DNA of 64,000 bases from assembly GCA_036244975.1 (NCBI GenBank), contig BTTE01000005.1, positions 3,223 through 67,222 of the forward strand, written 5' to 3'. Positions 41,754 to 51,418 of the stretch are shown here, one piece after another. Below the pieces are notes generated by a model. The model did not search any database, had not been told where the DNA came from, and saw nothing but the letters and a program-made list of their open reading frames with translations. How positions within the stretch are numbered: position 1 is the stretch's first letter; every line of letters begins with the position of its first letter. A program made the translations under genes and the position numbers. This DNA is from Sulfidibacterium sp036244975 (GTDB lineage Bacteria > Bacteroidota > Bacteroidia > Bacteroidales > F082).

Positions 41754-43337
41754 ATGAAAGCTATTTGTTTCTATTTCCAGGTTCACCAGCCCATACGGCT
41801 GAGAAGTTACCGGTTTTTCGATATTGGGGAAAAACAGGATTACTTTGACGAGCACAACAACAGGTATATCATGCGCAAAGTAGCCCAAAAAAATTATCTG
41901 CCTATGAATGCGCTGCTGCTTGACTTGATAAAAGAGTACGGAAGCGCTTTCAAGGTCAGCTTTTCCATTTCGGGTACGGCGCTCGACCAGTTTGAGGCTT
42001 ACGCACCCGATGTGCTGGAGAGTTTTCAGCGACTGGCGGAAACCGGAAATGTGGAATTTCTTGCGGAGACCTATGCCCACTCACTTTGCGCACTCAAAAG
42101 CAAAAAAGAATTTACAAATCAGGTGCAGGCACAAGCCAAAAAAATTGAACAGCTTTTTGGTCAGAAACCAACCACCTTTCGCAATACCGAGTTGATTTAT
42201 TCGGATGAAATCGGCGCCATGGTAGCGGATATGGGCTATAAAGTAATGCTCACCGAAGGAGCCAAACACGTGATGGGATGGAGAAGTCCTAACTACCTAT
42301 ACGCCAATGCCATTAATCCGAAGCTAAAGCTGTTGCTGAAAAACTTCCAGCTGAGTGATGACATTGCCTTCCGGTTTTCGCAACAAAGCTGGAAAGAATG
42401 GCCGCTGACAACGGAGAAGTTTGTAGGCTGGCTTACGCAAATCAATTCTGCAGAGGAGGTTATCAACCTGTTCATGGACTACGAAACTTTTGGCGAGCAT
42501 CAGTGGGAAGAAACCGGTATTTTTGACTTTATGCGTGCGCTGCCGGGACGGGTTTTCTCCCATTCCGACTTTAGTTTTGCCACACCAAAAGAACTGGGCG
42601 GGAAACTCCAACCTGTATCTTCCATCCATGTTCCTTATCCTATTTCGTGGGCTGATGAAGAGCGCGACCTGACTGCCTGGCTGGGAAACGAACTGCAGGA
42701 TGAAGCCTTCGACAAGCTGTATGCTCTCGAAGAAAAAGTAAAGATGTGCGATGACCCGCAAATTCAACAGGACTGGCTCTATCTGCAAACTTCCGACCAT
42801 TTTTATTATATGTGTACCAAATTTTTCTCGGATGGCGATGTGCACAAATATTTCAACCCTTATGGCACACCCTACGAAGCTTTTATCAACTACATGAATG
42901 TTTTGTCCGATTTTATTATCCGGGTGGAAAAGCAAACCCGTTACGCCAAAACAGATGCCGGTGAGGTGAAAGAAGCTGCGAAAAAGCTTTTTGAAAAAAC
43001 GGAAAAACTGGCGAGGAAGAAAACCCGCCAAACAAAAAAAGCAGTTAAAGAAACATTGGATAAAACCAAAGAGATGAATTTTGAGGATATTAAAAACATG
43101 TCGGATACGGCTGTGAAAAAGTTTTTGCGTGAAATTGACCTGCAGAAACTCAGTATGGCCATGGAAGATGCCGGCGCAGAAATCCGTGAAAAAATTCTTC
43201 CCAACCTCGGAAAACGTGCCCGGAAGCAGTTTGACGAGTGGCAGAAAGAGATAAAAAAGGTGAAGAAGTCGGATATTAAAAAATACAAAAAGGAAGTTGA
43301 AGATAGGCTGAAAGACCTTTTTGGGAAAAAGAAATAG
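41754..43337 (+). CDS. GH57 family alpha-glucan-active enzyme with Lys-rich C-terminal tail
   Basis: A 527-residue protein. Residues 1-~400 form a GH57 (beta/alpha)7 barrel: 'FYFQVHQPIRLRSYRFF', the probable nucleophile Glu146 in 'FRNTELIYS', and the probable acid/base Asp242 in 'LFMDYETFGEHQW'. The family includes alpha-amylases, branching enzymes and 4-alpha-glucanotransferases; no separate GH13 branching enzyme is present, so a branching or transferase role is possible. Residues ~405-527 are a highly charged, Lys/Glu-rich helical tail ('KKLFEKTEKLARKKTRQTKK', 'KKVKKSDIKKYKKEVEDR') not part of the barrel; it may bind polymer, membrane or partner enzymes. Confidence 0.88.
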   Translation: MKAICFYFQVHQPIRLRSYRFFDIGEKQDYFDEHNNRYIMRKVAQKNYLPMNALLLDLIKEYGSAFKVSFSISGTALDQFEAYAPDVLESFQRLAETGNVEFLAETYAHSLCALKSKKEFTNQVQAQAKKIEQLFGQKPTTFRNTELIYSDEIGAMVADMGYKVMLTEGAKHVMGWRSPNYLYANAINPKLKLLLKNFQLSDDIAFRFSQQSWKEWPLTTEKFVGWLTQINSAEEVINLFMDYETFGEHQWEETGIFDFMRALPGRVFSHSDFSFATPKELGGKLQPVSSIHVPYPISWADEERDLTAWLGNELQDEAFDKLYALEEKVKMCDDPQIQQDWLYLQTSDHFYYMCTKFFSDGDVHKYFNPYGTPYEAFINYMNVLSDFIIRVEKQTRYAKTDAGEVKEAAKKLFEKTEKLARKKTRQTKKAVKETLDKTKEMNFEDIKNMSDTAVKKFLREIDLQKLSMAMEDAGAEIREKILPNLGKRARKQFDEWQKEIKKVKKSDIKKYKKEVEDRLKDLFGKKK

Positions 43338-43484
43338 GACAATTCCCGCCTTCGTAGAACATCAATATTCTGCAAGGGAAATTTCCGGCGACTTCTGCAT
43401 TTTTGTAGCTGTCATCAGAACAGAAACAGGCATTGGCAAAAGAAAATATTTCCCGGCAAACTTATTTTAATATATTTATGCCCC

Positions 43485-43511
43485 CTTGGCCTTACGGGAA
43501 CAAAGGCCGAG
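43485..43511 (+). other. Hairpin in the leader of the synthase-phosphorylase gene
   Basis: CTTGGCCTT pairs with AAGGCCGAG over 9 bp (one wobble) around a 9-nt loop. There is no T-run, so it is not a classic terminator. It lies 39 bp before the ATG at 43550; it could modulate translation or stabilise mRNA. A CATTTTTG (43398-43405) is one base off a -7 element. Confidence 0.35.
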
Positions 43512-43549
43512 AGTTATTGCTATCAAATTAACTTTGAAGAAAACAGAAA

Positions 43550-46500
43550 ATGAAATCAGATTATATATTTGAAACAAGCTGGGAAATTTGTAACAAAATC
43601 GGCGGAATTTACACCGTTATGTCCACCAAAGCCAAAAGTATGGTGGATGCTTACGGGGATCATTATGTTTTGGTTGGCCCGGATGTGTGGAAAGAAACCT
43701 ATGCCAATCCCGATTTTCTGGAAGACCACAAACGGTTTTTCGACTGGAAAGAAGCTGCTGCCAAACAAGGTATCCAGGTCAAAATTGGTCGCTGGAACAT
43801 TCCTTCCGGGCCGCTGGTGATTTTGGTCAACTTTACCCATCTCTTCGCCAAAAAGGATGAGATTTTTGCCCATTTGTGGGAAACTTACAAACTCGATTCA
43901 CTTTCAGGACAATGGGATTATATTGAGCCGGCTATGTTTGGTTACGCTGCCGGTCAGGCAATTGAGAGTTTTACCCGTTTTTATCTTACGCCGCAAGCAC
44001 ACGTTGTTGCCCATTTTCACGAATGGATGACCGGAACAGGCGTTTTGTATCTCAAAGATAATCTACCGCGTGTCGGCACGGGTTTCACTACACACGCCAC
44101 AGTTCTGGGGCGCTCTATTGCCGGAAACGGTCTGCCGTTGTACGAAAAGCTGTCACATTATCATCCGCTGAAAATGGCGGAAAAATTTCAGGTTGTCAGC
44201 AAAAATTCGTTAGAGACCCTCAGTGCCCGGGAAGCTGATGTGTTCACCACAGTTAGCGCTATCACCTCCGAAGAGAGCAGGCAGTTTCTCGGCAAAGAAG
44301 CACAGGTGCTTACGTTAAACGGTATGAACAAGTCCTTTGTCCCGACTGCCGGCCAATACGCGAAAAAACGCGGGATAGCCCGGGCCAAAGCTTTGGAAAT
44401 TGCGTCAAAGCTGACCGGTATTACCTATAACAAAGATATTTTTTTGGTGCTGAACAGCGGGCGTTACGAGTTTAAAAACAAAGGAATTGATATCTACCTC
44501 CGTGCTTTGGGAAAATTGAACCGGTCGTTGTCAAATGAACAGCGTATCCTGGCTTTTATTGCTGTTCCGGCCGGGCACGATGGCGCCCGGGCAATCTTCA
44601 CCGGCGAAAGTGAAAAAGTACAGCATCCCTGTTTAACACATTCTCTTCTTGACGAAAATAACGACCCTGTATTGCGGGAAGCCTGCAACAACGGATTGAA
44701 TAATTTGGAAAACGACCGCGTCCACTTGATTTTTATTCCGGCTTATCTCAACAAACACGATGGTGTCGTCAACCTGAGCTATTACGATTTTCTGACTGCT
44801 TTTGATTACACTGTTTTTCCTTCTTATTACGAACCATGGGGCTACACGCCACACGAAAGCATTGCTTTTGGCATCCCCACCCTTACCACCACGTACGCCG
44901 GATTTGGCAAATGGGTGCTGGATCATTTTGAAAACAGACAGAGAGCTGTTACGGTTATCGACCGGCAGGGAAAAGAGGATGACAGTATTGCTGCTGAGGT
45001 TGCAGACAGTATTAACGGTTTTTTGAACAGCGACAACCGGGAAACTGCAAGGGAAGAAGCCGGCAAAATTGCTGATGAACTTACCTGGGAAAAACTCAAT
45101 AAATATTATAAAAAAGCCTGGAAGCTGGCGCTGGCCAAAGCAGAAGAGCGTAAAGAAAAAGAGAAAACACAATGGTCTATTCCGGAAACACAACGGTTGG
45201 AGGCTAGTGTGAATTCCGACAAACCTACCTGGAAAAAGATTCTGGTTCAGCCCATTCTCCCCAAACAGCTGAAGCCGTTAAAAGCGTTAGCCTTTAATCT
45301 TTGGTGGTCATGGAATACTGAGGCTGTTGAATTGTTTCAAAGTATCTTACCCGAAAAATGGGAAGAACTTGATACCAATCCGGTAATGGTGCTTGAGTCG
45401 TTGTCGCTGGAGAAAATCAATGCACTCGTAGCCGATGAAAAATTCATCGAAAAGCTCAACCGGGTATTTGCCAAATTTCAAAATTACATGCAGGCTGCCC
45501 ATGAGCAGCAAGAGGAGCAGGTCGCCTATTTCAGTATGGAATACGGCCTGCACAACAGCGTGAAAATATTTTCAGGCGGACTCGGTGTGCTGGCCGGCGA
45601 TTATCTGAAACAGGCCAGTGACTCCAACAAAAACATGATTGCGGTTGGATTACTATACCGTTACGGCTATTTTAAACAAATTATCAGCCATTTTGGAGAT
45701 CAGATTGCCGAGTACAATATTCAAAAAACAACCCGGCTACCCTTGGTTCCCGTGCGGGATGAGCAGGGAGAAACACTCCGGATTCCCATTGCGCTGCCCG
45801 GACGCGTGGTACAGGCAAAAGCATGGCGGTTGGATGTGGGGCGGGTGCCGCTGTTTTTGCTCGACACCGATACGCTGCCCAACACGGAGGAAGACCGTAA
45901 ACTTACGGCCCGACTTTATGGCGGAGACAGTGAGCACCGGCTAAAACAGGAGATGATCATCGGGTTGGGCGGTATTCGCCTGATAGAAAAGCTGGGTTAT
46001 CAACCGGCTGTCTTCCACAGTAACGAAGGCCATTCGGCTTTTATCGGGCTGGAAAGAATCAGAAACCTGATAGAAAAAGAACATATCAGTTATTGTGCTG
46101 CCAGAGAAGTTGTTCGCGCCAGCACCCTTTTTACTACCCATACACCTGTCCCGGCCGGACACGACAGCTTTGAAGAGCACCTTATCCGCGCGTATCTCTC
46201 TCATTTCAGCGAAGTATTTTCCATTTCATGGGAAGCGTTTATGAGCCTCGGAAGATTTCGTGCAAAGGATACAATGGAGAAATTCTCCATGAGCGTGCTG
46301 GCCACGAAACTTTCGCAGGAAGTAAACGGTGTAAGCCGCATTCACGGGCGCGTTTCCCGCGAAATGTTCAAAGGATTGTACCCCGGCTATTATGTTGAAG
46401 AACTGCACATTGGCTATGTTACCAATGGCGTCCATTATTTCACCTGGACCGACAAAGTGTGGCAGGAGCTTTATCATAAAAGTTTTGAGGAAGGTTTTGA

Positions 46501-47758
46501 AAATGATCAACCTAATACCAGATTTTGGGAGAAAATTTATGACATCTCTGATGAAAAGATTTGGGAAAACAGGATAAATGTCAAAAAACGGTTGATTGCC
46601 TTTGTGAAAGAACATTTGAGAGAAAACATGCTTTCGCGACAGGAAAGCCCGCGACTCATTATTGAATCGATGAAACATCTCGATGAAGCAAATTTAATCT
46701 TTGGCTTTGCCCGGCGTTTTGCCACTTACAAACGTGCGCATCTGCTGTTTACCAACCTGAAACGGTTAGGGAAAATTGTGAACAATCCGGAAAAGCCGGT
46801 GCTGTTTCTTTTTGCCGGAAAGGCACATCCACACGACAAAGCCGGCCAGGATTTAATCAAACGTGTTGTCGAAATCTCAAAAATGCCGCAGTTTAGCGGA
46901 CGGGTTATTTTTCTCGAAAATTATGATATGGTTATGGGTAAAATATTGACGAGCGGTGTGGACGTTTGGCTGAATACGCCTACCCGTCCGTTAGAAGCCT
47001 CCGGAACCAGCGGCGAAAAAGCTATTATGAACGGCGTGGTAAATTTCAGTGTGCTGGATGGCTGGTGGGCAGAAGGCTACAAAGAAGATGCCGGCTGGGC
47101 TATTCCCGAAACCCGGACTTACGAAAACCAAAGTTTTCAGGACGAACTGGATGCCGAAATGATTTATAATATTCTGGAGGAAGAAATTATCCCGACTTAT
47201 TACGATATTAACAAAGACGGACTTTCCGAAAAATGGGTTCGGCATATCAAAAATACCATTGCGGGCATTGCACCTCATTTTACCATGCAACGCCAGTTAA
47301 GCGATTATTATGAAAAATTTTATACCCCTTTGCTGCAAAACGGAAAACGGATGAGAGCACAGCATTTTTCCAAAGCAAAAGCGCTGGCTGCATGGAAAAT
47401 AAAAATCAGCAAGGCATGGGACAATATTTCGGTAGAATCGTTGATGGTCCCCGACACGCAAAAAGGAGCCATTGCTTACGGAAAACATTTTGTGGCAGAG
47501 ATAAAACTTTCCGCCCCCGGATTGACCGCCGAAGATTTGGGTGTTGACCTTATTATGGGCAACCGGAACAACGGAAACATTGAGAAAATTCTCTATCGTC
47601 ATCCGTTGGAAGCAGCGCAGGAAAAAAATGATATTATCCGGTTTACCTGCGATTTCCCGCTGGCGCATTCAGGTATCGTGGATTATGCTTTCCGCCTTTA
47701 TCCAAAGCACGAACTACTGGTTCATCGTATGGATTTTCCACTGGTGAAGTGGATTTGA
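43550..47758 (+). CDS. Glycogen synthase (GT3) fused to alpha-glucan phosphorylase (GT35)
   Basis: A 1402-residue, two-enzyme protein. Residues 1-~550 are a eukaryote-type glycogen synthase: 'FETSWEICNKIGGIYTVMST' at the N-terminus, 'VAHFHEWMTGTGVLYLK', and the catalytic-site 'PSYYEPWGYTPHESIAFGIP' near 424. A linker with a Lys/Glu stretch ('LALAKAEERKEKEKTQW') leads to a phosphorylase of the archaeal/short type from ~590: 'LAFNLWWSWNTEAVELFQ', 'VAYFSMEYGLHNSVKIFSGG', and the PLP-binding Lys1157 in 'EASGTSGEKAIMNGVVNFS'. The last ~110 residues form an extra beta-rich domain. The chain therefore carries both elongation and phosphorolysis activities. All key motifs are intact, so both halves look active. 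Confidence 0.92.
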   Translation: MKSDYIFETSWEICNKIGGIYTVMSTKAKSMVDAYGDHYVLVGPDVWKETYANPDFLEDHKRFFDWKEAAAKQGIQVKIGRWNIPSGPLVILVNFTHLFAKKDEIFAHLWETYKLDSLSGQWDYIEPAMFGYAAGQAIESFTRFYLTPQAHVVAHFHEWMTGTGVLYLKDNLPRVGTGFTTHATVLGRSIAGNGLPLYEKLSHYHPLKMAEKFQVVSKNSLETLSAREADVFTTVSAITSEESRQFLGKEAQVLTLNGMNKSFVPTAGQYAKKRGIARAKALEIASKLTGITYNKDIFLVLNSGRYEFKNKGIDIYLRALGKLNRSLSNEQRILAFIAVPAGHDGARAIFTGESEKVQHPCLTHSLLDENNDPVLREACNNGLNNLENDRVHLIFIPAYLNKHDGVVNLSYYDFLTAFDYTVFPSYYEPWGYTPHESIAFGIPTLTTTYAGFGKWVLDHFENRQRAVTVIDRQGKEDDSIAAEVADSINGFLNSDNRETAREEAGKIADELTWEKLNKYYKKAWKLALAKAEERKEKEKTQWSIPETQRLEASVNSDKPTWKKILVQPILPKQLKPLKALAFNLWWSWNTEAVELFQSILPEKWEELDTNPVMVLESLSLEKINALVADEKFIEKLNRVFAKFQNYMQAAHEQQEEQVAYFSMEYGLHNSVKIFSGGLGVLAGDYLKQASDSNKNMIAVGLLYRYGYFKQIISHFGDQIAEYNIQKTTRLPLVPVRDEQGETLRIPIALPGRVVQAKAWRLDVGRVPLFLLDTDTLPNTEEDRKLTARLYGGDSEHRLKQEMIIGLGGIRLIEKLGYQPAVFHSNEGHSAFIGLERIRNLIEKEHISYCAAREVVRASTLFTTHTPVPAGHDSFEEHLIRAYLSHFSEVFSISWEAFMSLGRFRAKDTMEKFSMSVLATKLSQEVNGVSRIHGRVSREMFKGLYPGYYVEELHIGYVTNGVHYFTWTDKVWQELYHKSFEEGFENDQPNTRFWEKIYDISDEKIWENRINVKKRLIAFVKEHLRENMLSRQESPRLIIESMKHLDEANLIFGFARRFATYKRAHLLFTNLKRLGKIVNNPEKPVLFLFAGKAHPHDKAGQDLIKRVVEISKMPQFSGRVIFLENYDMVMGKILTSGVDVWLNTPTRPLEASGTSGEKAIMNGVVNFSVLDGWWAEGYKEDAGWAIPETRTYENQSFQDELDAEMIYNILEEEIIPTYYDINKDGLSEKWVRHIKNTIAGIAPHFTMQRQLSDYYEKFYTPLLQNGKRMRAQHFSKAKALAAWKIKISKAWDNISVESLMVPDTQKGAIAYGKHFVAEIKLSAPGLTAEDLGVDLIMGNRNNGNIEKILYRHPLEAAQEKNDIIRFTCDFPLAHSGIVDYAFRLYPKHELLVHRMDFPLVKWI

Positions 47759-47900
47759 TGAAGAAGTAAATGTACGTACTCTTCCTGATTTTTACAAAGC
47801 CACCACCGCGGGAACCGGTACAAACGGTAACTTGTATTATCTCAAGGCACACTTTTGATAGAATATAACAACCTCCAGGCAAAGCAAAACAAATATATTT

Positions 47901-47908
47901 TATTTTTG
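47901..47908 (+). promoter_or_regulatory. Candidate -7 element of the exported TPR gene
   Basis: TATTTTTG, 21 nt before the ATG at 47930. It favours that ATG over an in-frame one at 47855 that lies upstream of the box. Confidence 0.5.
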
Positions 47909-47929
47909 CCCTTCAAAAAAATAGTACGT

Positions 47930-48838
47930 ATGAAAAGAATAAAATGGATAGCTGCCTTAGGAATATTTCTTATCGCTTTTAGTTTAAACGTTTCGGCAAA
48001 GAGATTTCCGCACAAAGACAAAGCACAAATTGCATACAACCAGGGTAATTATGCTGCCGCCCTTGCCCTGTGGGAAAAATCAATTGCCAAATACGAAAGA
48101 AGGCATAAAGAAGTAAAGTTCCCGTTTTACACAAAAGCCGGTATGGCTGCCATCAAACTGAAAAAAACGGATGAAGCGCGGCAACTTTTTGAAAAAGCTA
48201 TCCATTCGGCTTTCGTAAGTCCGGTTGCTTACGTTGAACTGGCTAAGATTTACCGGAAAATTGATAATCTTTCTCTCGAAATTTTTACCCTTGAAAATTA
48301 TGAAAAAAAATATCCGGACGGCAAAGCTATTGAAGCTGTGAGAAAACGCCTTTTTGTCACTTATGTGGAGAGCGAAAACTGGGATGAGGCACTGAAACTT
48401 TGGGGGAAACTTCCGGAGCAGGTTAAAAACAGCATAGCTTACAAAACCGATTATCTGAAAGTTAACAGGGCGCTTAAAAACAGGGAAGTTAGCGACCGGA
48501 TTTCGTCCGAAATTCTGAAATCTGATCCTAAAAATGTAACAGCGCTTGACTGGAAAGCCAAAAAATATTTCTGGCTGGCCGAAAATCGTTATCAGGCTGA
48601 GCTGAAAATTTACAATAAAAACAAAACCCGGCGCCAGTACGTCGAATTATTAAGAGTTTTTAAAGTAGTTACGGTCAATTTTAAACGGTCGTTAAACTAT
48701 TTTAAAAAGCTGTATCCCCTGCAATCAACTGCCGAAAACGCCAACTATCTCGGTAATATTTATGCCCGCCTCAACGACGATGCCAAAGCAAAGTATTACC
48801 ATTATGTTGCTGACAAGAAAAAGGCAGCTAATAAATAA
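47930..48838 (+). CDS. Exported TPR-like repeat protein
   Basis: A 302-residue protein with a signal peptide ('KWIAALGIFLIAFSLNVSAK', cleavage near 23). The mature part is helical with tetratricopeptide-like repeats, clearest at 'AQIAYNQGNYAAALALWEKS', 'AGMAAIKLKKTDEARQLFEK' and 'NANYLGNIYARLNDDAKAKY'. Strongly basic. No specific family is recognised; a periplasmic scaffold or assembly factor is plausible. It ends 36 nt from the convergent gldG. Confidence 0.7.
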   Translation: MKRIKWIAALGIFLIAFSLNVSAKRFPHKDKAQIAYNQGNYAAALALWEKSIAKYERRHKEVKFPFYTKAGMAAIKLKKTDEARQLFEKAIHSAFVSPVAYVELAKIYRKIDNLSLEIFTLENYEKKYPDGKAIEAVRKRLFVTYVESENWDEALKLWGKLPEQVKNSIAYKTDYLKVNRALKNREVSDRISSEILKSDPKNVTALDWKAKKYFWLAENRYQAELKIYNKNKTRRQYVELLRVFKVVTVNFKRSLNYFKKLYPLQSTAENANYLGNIYARLNDDAKAKYYHYVADKKKAANK

Positions 48839-48874
48839 GCCTTTGTCCAAATACCCCGCTTCCAGCGTCCACAC

Positions 48875-50632
48875 TTAAATTTGACGCCCGTATTTTCTCT
48901 TCCGTAAACCAATCAGAACAAACGCAAAAATCAACATAACTACCGGGGGCACCAGAACGTTAAACAGTTGCCATTGCAAGCGTTGCCTGCTTACTTTTGT
49001 TTTATCCAACAGCCGTAGCTTAAATTCGCGCGTACGTAAGGATATAAGTCCGGGACCATCGGTCAGGTAGTTCAGAGCATTCAAAATAAATTCCTTGTTG
49101 CCGTAAGTTTGTTGTGTAAATTGATTGTAACCGAGCGGCAACGGATAGCCGTCTGGAATTTTCAACTGATTCCGGATTATATCTCCATCGGAAACGACAA
49201 TCATTTGGGTGGGGACACTCATTTCCCGGAAGGGAAATATTTTGCTTTTTAAACCGGATAAAAGCCGGTTTTTGAAGTCGGAGGTAAATTTTCCGCTCAG
49301 CAAAACCGCCACATTGCGAGCCGGCCCGTGGAAAAAATAAGGATCGGGCTTTTGCCTTAAAATGGCCAGACTGATAATGCCCGGAACTTTTTCCACACCG
49401 CTGTAAGGCGAAGTTTTAAGCAGTATGGTTTTTTTAATCCCTTTTATGGCAAGGGTGTCGATGCTGCTCACAAAATTCATTTCGATACTGTTCAGGTTAC
49501 GTACTACCGATTGGCTTGACCGCGGTGTAATCAGTGGGTAATAATACCACGGAAGCAACTGAATTTGTGGTCGGTTTCCGGTTTGTCCCGTTCGTACCGG
49601 AATGGGGACGGCGTTCAAATCAAGGAGCAGGTTTTTGTTGAGACGCACGCCGTAAGTAAAAAGCTGTTCCTGCAATCCCAAGTTCAAATCAATGGAAACC
49701 GTTGTCTCCGACCGTTTTATACTGTCCATGCTTGCCAGTACGGGGTCAATAAGCCAGAGTACTTTTCCCCCGTACATAATATATTGGTCCAGCATCAGTT
49801 TTTCCTTTTCCGTAAAGGACTTTTGAGGTTTTGCAACAATAAGGGCGTTGTAACGCGGAACAACCCCCAAAGTCGATGTATCGCTCTTTTGCTTTTCCAA
49901 CAAAGGGTTTGGCAGGCTGTCGGGATTCACCATTGTCAGCGTGTAGCTCTCGTTCAGGCTGTTCAAAATATCGGTAACATGTTTCCCCTGCGGTTCGCCC
50001 TGCCCAATCAGGTAGGCGAGTGAGGGCTTTTTCTGTTGCACCAGCTTGTGGATAGCATTGATAAAAGTGAACTCCAGATTTTCGATGGAGTGGTTCAGTA
50101 CCTCTGCGGGTGGTATATTTCGTTCGCTGCTCAACAGTTCAACAGGTATTTCGCTGCCTTTGTAGCGGAGGATAGCACCGGGAAAAATATATTGCTGCTC
50201 CAATCCGTTTTTTGTTTTTACCTGTAGGTTGGTGGGACTCAATCCGACGTCAACCAACCGGCGGTAGAAATGCTCACGCTTTTTAGGGTTTCCTGAAGCG
50301 GAAGGGTTAACGAAGATAAATCGTACGTTTTTGTTGTAAGCCTGAAATTCTTCGAGTATTTCACGTGTTTGTGTCTCAAGACGTTTGAAACCGGCCGGGA
50401 AATCGCCTTTCAGATACACGGTACATACCAGCTTTTCATCCAATTGTTTTAAGACATTTTTGGTAACCTTTGCCAGGGTAAACCGTTTGTCGCTGGTCAG
50501 GTCAATACGTGTAAAGTAAAAGGAACCGAGATAGTTAGCGGCTACAATTATAAAAATCACAGTGAGTAACCGCTTCCTGTATTGTTTTCTCGTTTTCTGT
50601 GCTGCAGCGTTGTGTTGTTTTCTCATTTCCAC
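48875..50632 (-). CDS. gldG: Gliding-motility ABC transporter substrate-binding-like component GldG
   Basis: A 585-residue protein with one membrane helix at each end ('LLTVIFIIVAANYLGSFYF' near 22-40; 'VLVPPVVMLIFAFVLIGL' near 558-576) and a large external domain of the ABC_transp_aux type ('YLIGQGEPQGKHVTDILNSL', 'YNALIVAKPQKSFTEKEKLM', 'MYGGKVLWLIDPVLASMDSI'). This matches GldG, which with GldF and the ATPase GldA forms an ABC complex linked to gliding in Flavobacterium. It overlaps the end of gldF by 10 bp. gldA is not adjacent. Confidence 0.9.
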   Translation of the reverse strand: MEMRKQHNAAAQKTRKQYRKRLLTVIFIIVAANYLGSFYFTRIDLTSDKRFTLAKVTKNVLKQLDEKLVCTVYLKGDFPAGFKRLETQTREILEEFQAYNKNVRFIFVNPSASGNPKKREHFYRRLVDVGLSPTNLQVKTKNGLEQQYIFPGAILRYKGSEIPVELLSSERNIPPAEVLNHSIENLEFTFINAIHKLVQQKKPSLAYLIGQGEPQGKHVTDILNSLNESYTLTMVNPDSLPNPLLEKQKSDTSTLGVVPRYNALIVAKPQKSFTEKEKLMLDQYIMYGGKVLWLIDPVLASMDSIKRSETTVSIDLNLGLQEQLFTYGVRLNKNLLLDLNAVPIPVRTGQTGNRPQIQLLPWYYYPLITPRSSQSVVRNLNSIEMNFVSSIDTLAIKGIKKTILLKTSPYSGVEKVPGIISLAILRQKPDPYFFHGPARNVAVLLSGKFTSDFKNRLLSGLKSKIFPFREMSVPTQMIVVSDGDIIRNQLKIPDGYPLPLGYNQFTQQTYGNKEFILNALNYLTDGPGLISLRTREFKLRLLDKTKVSRQRLQWQLFNVLVPPVVMLIFAFVLIGLRKRKYGRQI

Positions 50633-51351
50633 TTCCTCCTTCCCAAAAAACTAACACTCAGGTAAAGAAAAAACAGTATTAAGCTGAGAAAATAGATGAC
50701 ATCGCGCGAGTCAATCACCCCCCGGCTCATGGAAGCGTAGTGGGCACTGATGCCGAACGACTGCACCAAAAGAGTTGCTCCGCCAAAAAATGATGAAATG
50801 AAGTCGAATCCCATGTAAATAAAAGCGCTGAGAACCACAGCGATAAGAAATGCAACTATGGGGTTATTTGTCAGAGAAGAGGCAAAAATACCCATGGCAA
50901 CAAATGCGGCGCCGAGGAAAAGAAGACCGATGAAAGAACCCCAAAAACCGCCGGTATCAATATCACCGACAGGGTATCCCAGCCGGTAAACCGAAAAATA
51001 ATAAATCAGTGTGGGAAGCAGCGACAGCACCACCAATGTAAAAGCGGCAAGATATTTGGCCGTGATGATTTTGGTGTCGCTAAGCGGCCTGATAAGCAGC
51101 AATTCCAAAGTGCCGCTTCTTTTTTCCTCGGCGAGACTGTTCATGGTAACGGCAGGAACCAGGAATAGAAAAACAAAAGGCGCCAGGCTGAAAAGTCCGT
51201 TCAGGTTGGCATAGCCGCTATCCGGGATGTTGAGCCCCGAAGGTAAAACCCACAAAAAGAGTCCGGTTACCGTCAAAAAAATGCCGATAACCACCCAACC
51301 GGTGATGGAGCTTAAAAAGCCAAGAATCTCTTTTCTGTATAATGTCCACAT
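50623..51351 (-). CDS. gldF: Gliding-motility ABC transporter permease GldF
   Basis: A 242-residue permease with about six membrane helices. It starts 'MWTLYRKEILGFLSSITGWV' and has the ABC-2 signature 'SLAEEKRSGTLELLLIRPLS'. Family, size and pairing with gldG identify it as GldF. The gene follows recN by 67 bp, with TAnnTTTG boxes in between, so it probably has its own promoter. Confidence 0.9.
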   Translation of the reverse strand: MWTLYRKEILGFLSSITGWVVIGIFLTVTGLFLWVLPSGLNIPDSGYANLNGLFSLAPFVFLFLVPAVTMNSLAEEKRSGTLELLLIRPLSDTKIITAKYLAAFTLVVLSLLPTLIYYFSVYRLGYPVGDIDTGGFWGSFIGLLFLGAAFVAMGIFASSLTNNPIVAFLIAVVLSAFIYMGFDFISSFFGGATLLVQSFGISAHYASMSRGVIDSRDVIYFLSLILFFLYLSVSFLGRRKWK

Positions 51352-51375
51352 GGGATATTTTTACTTTTGGTAACG

Positions 51376-51383
51376 CAAAAATA
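51376..51383 (-). promoter_or_regulatory. Candidate -7 element of gldF-gldG
   Basis: Minus-strand TATTTTTG, 24 nt before the gldF ATG. A second match, TACTTTTG, lies at 51410-51417 beside the recN stop. Confidence 0.5.
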
Positions 51384-51418
51384 CTGTTTTTAGGGTGTAA
51401 GTGAAAGAGCAAAAGTAG

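Noticed and set aside
42324..43031. 235-residue minus-strand ORF
   Set aside because: Antisense to the GH57 gene, whose catalytic motifs run through the region; no independent evidence.
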